NCBI GenBank assembly: GCA_934465125.1
Contig: CAKSKO010000057.1
Location: forward strand, 1 to 7,153
Source: an uncultured Eubacteriales bacterium
Lineage (GTDB): Bacteria > Bacillota > Clostridia > Oscillospirales > Acutalibacteraceae
Direction: 5' to 3'
DNA length: 7,153 nucleotides
Numbering within the stretch: the stretch's first letter is position 1; each line of letters begins with the position of its first letter. The position numbers and the translations under genes are program-made. Of the stretch, positions 5,947 through 7,153 are shown one piece after another. The notes below the pieces were generated by a model. The model was not told the origin of the DNA and ran no database searches. It saw only the letters and a program-made list of their open reading frames with translations.

Positions 5947-6656
5947 TTTTTGGAGCAATTTTAGCGGGCGGCATTGGATCCCGTATGAACATTTCAGATA
6001 TGCCGAAACAGTTTCTTCCTTTAGGGGAAAAACCGATCATTATTCATACGATTGAAAAGTTCTTATTGTGTAAGCGAATTGACTTTCTCTATATTGGAGT
6101 CCACGCAGACTGGGTTTCCCATATGGAGGATCTCTTGGAAAAATACCATTTAAAAAGCGGTAAGATCACAATTGCTGTTGGCGGAGTCGACCGCAACAGT
6201 ACGATTCAGAATATTATCTTACAGATTGAAAAGGACTACGGTGAAAACGACGAACATATCATTGTAACACATGACTCTGTTCGTCCTTTTGTCACGCTTA
6301 GAATTATTGAAGAAAATATCGATGCCGCTCTGTCAAATGGAGCGTGCGATACGGTTGTTCCCGCGATTGACACGATTGTTGTATCAGAAGATCACGAGGT
6401 GATCTCCTCTATTCCAAACCGCAATTTCATGTATCAGGGGCAAACACCGCAAAGCTTCCGTATTTCCTTGCTTAAGAGGCTTTATGCAGATCTTAGTAAA
6501 GAAGAGAAAAGTGTTTTAACCGACGCTTGTAAGATCTGCGTTGTGCGTAATACCCCAGTAAAACTGGTAACCGGCGAGATCTCCAATTTAAAAATCACGA
6601 CCGTAAGCGATTATAAGATTGCACAAGCGATGCTTGGAGGAATGAAAGTTGATTAA
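5943..6656 (+). CDS. tarI: Ribitol-5-phosphate cytidylyltransferase
   Basis: Makes CDP-ribitol from CTP and D-ribitol 5-phosphate, the donor for ribitol teichoic acids and ribitol-containing capsules. Seen: 237 residues, the usual TarI length. The IspD-type nucleotidyltransferase fold shows the CTP loop LAGGIGSRM (7-15) with PKQF (21-24), GGVDRNSTIQN (80-90), VTHDSVRPF (108-116), YQGQTPQSF (164-172), LTDACK (192-197) and NLKITTVSD (215-223). The last four, with tarJ directly downstream, point to TarI rather than the isoprenoid enzyme IspD, and I recognise close resemblance to pneumococcal TarI. Start: ATG 5943, 7 bases after GGAGG (5931-5935), overlapping the licD stop by 4 bases. The gene end overlaps tarJ by 8 bases, so the three genes should be translated together. 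Confidence 0.94.
   Translation: MIFGAILAGGIGSRMNISDMPKQFLPLGEKPIIIHTIEKFLLCKRIDFLYIGVHADWVSHMEDLLEKYHLKSGKITIAVGGVDRNSTIQNIILQIEKDYGENDEHIIVTHDSVRPFVTLRIIEENIDAALSNGACDTVVPAIDTIVVSEDHEVISSIPNRNFMYQGQTPQSFRISLLKRLYADLSKEEKSVLTDACKICVVRNTPVKLVTGEISNLKITTVSDYKIAQAMLGGMKVD
6636..6640 (+). promoter_or_regulatory. Ribosome binding site for the TTG start of tarJ
   Basis: GGAGG inside the 3' end of tarI lies 8 bases before TTG 6649-6651. The nearby ATG 6642 is in the tarI frame and ends at the tarI stop, so it cannot start tarJ. The encoded N-terminus INYVYQLVSP fits the TarJ family. Confidence 0.7.
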
Positions 6657-7153
6657 CTATGTCTATCAGCTTGTTAGCCCACAGGTATTTTCGATTAAAT
6701 ATGAAGATATCGGATTAGAAAACGATGTGATTGTAAAACCAAAATACATGGCTGTATGTCATGCCGACCAGCGATACTATTTGGGGCAACGCGATACCAA
6801 AACGCTGCATAAAAAACTTCCAATGTCGCTGATCCACGAATGTTGTGGAGAGGTCGTGGCTGATAAAACTGGGGTGTTTTCGCCCGGTCAGCTCGTGTCG
6901 TTGATTCCGAATGTTCCAGCTCTTGCGAGCAGTATAATTTATGAAAATTATCAAAAAGGTTCACGGTTTTTATCAAGCGGATACGATGGTTTTATGCGTG
7001 AATTTGTGAGTATCCCAGCAGATCGGCTTGTTGGTTTTCAGAATATTCCGTTACCTGTTGCTTGTATCGCAGAATTTGTCAGTGTTGCGGTTCATGCTTC
7101 TAACCGGTTTTCCCTGCTTGCTCACTCGAAACGGGATACGATCGGTGTATGGG
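6649..7153 (+). CDS. tarJ: Ribulose-5-phosphate reductase (N-terminal 168 residues; runs off right edge)
   Basis: NADPH-dependent, zinc-containing alcohol-dehydrogenase-family enzyme that reduces D-ribulose 5-phosphate to D-ribitol 5-phosphate for TarI. Seen: an open frame from TTG 6649 to the window end. It has the TarJ N-terminus INYVYQLVSP (2-11), YMAVCHADQRYY (33-44) with the likely zinc ligand Cys37, LIHECCGEVV (61-70) with His63 and Glu64, YENYQKG (98-104), SSGYDGFMREFVS (109-121), AEFVSVAVHA (141-150) and LAHSKR (157-162). It stops at TIGVW, where the NADPH-binding Rossmann fold should begin. The catalytic GroES-like half is thus complete and the cofactor half lies outside. The four cysteines that bind the structural zinc in many alcohol dehydrogenases are absent, as I recall for other TarJ proteins. 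It overlaps tarI by 8 bases. Confidence 0.92.
   Translation, partial: MINYVYQLVSPQVFSIKYEDIGLENDVIVKPKYMAVCHADQRYYLGQRDTKTLHKKLPMSLIHECCGEVVADKTGVFSPGQLVSLIPNVPALASSIIYENYQKGSRFLSSGYDGFMREFVSIPADRLVGFQNIPLPVACIAEFVSVAVHASNRFSLLAHSKRDTIGVW

Noticed and set aside
5943..6656. Annotation as IspD of the isoprenoid (MEP) pathway
   Set aside because: The fold is shared, but LTDACK, YQGQTPQSF, HDSVRPF and the adjoining tarJ fit TarI much better.
1..7153. CRISPR arrays, tRNA or rRNA genes, insertion sequences, phage attachment sites
   Set aside because: No regular repeat-spacer pattern, cloverleaf, transposase frame or terminal inverted repeats were seen.

Overview
The window looks like chromosomal DNA of an endospore-forming, low-to-moderate-GC Bacillota, most likely a member of the Clostridia. 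The main evidence is an intact SpoIIID, found only in endospore formers, together with strong AGGAGG-type ribosome binding sites on almost every gene and a clostridial-style ABC exporter. Species and genus cannot be fixed from this sequence.

The left part (1-2135) is read entirely on the minus strand. It holds the 5' end of an ABC multidrug-type exporter that runs off the left edge, then prmA (ribosomal protein L11 methyltransferase), then spoIIID (mother-cell sporulation regulator). prmA and spoIIID are separated by an intrinsic terminator at 1804-1848. A sigma-A-type promoter serves prmA and a good sigma-E-type candidate serves spoIIID. The two genes are therefore probably independent units.

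The region 2136-2432 is a divergent control region. Leftward it carries the sigma-E candidate of spoIIID and two adjacent matches to the SpoIIID binding consensus. Rightward it carries an extended -10 promoter (2321-2349) for the polysaccharide operon.

The right part (2433-7153) is one plus-strand operon for a surface glycan: a MOP-superfamily (Wzx/TacF-like) flippase, an ExoA-like family 2 glycosyltransferase, a LicD-family phosphotransferase, TarI (ribitol-5-phosphate cytidylyltransferase) and the start of TarJ (ribulose-5-phosphate reductase). TarJ and TarI together make CDP-ribitol from ribulose 5-phosphate and CTP. The glycosyltransferase would extend a lipid-linked glycan, LicD would add a phospho-substituent, and the flippase would export the product. 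licD, tarI and tarJ overlap and are probably translationally coupled, which suggests that LicD here uses CDP-ribitol. This would parallel the human ISPD-FKTN/FKRP pathway, whose transferases belong to the same superfamily. The alternative, a pneumococcus-like phosphocholine system with licABC just downstream, cannot be excluded because the window stops inside tarJ.

Four of the seven genes (prmA, spoIIID, the flippase gene and tarJ) appear to start at TTG or GTG, in each case set by a strong Shine-Dalgarno sequence. Base composition is clearly lower in GC over the flippase and glycosyltransferase genes than over licD-tarI-tarJ, which hints at a mosaic operon.
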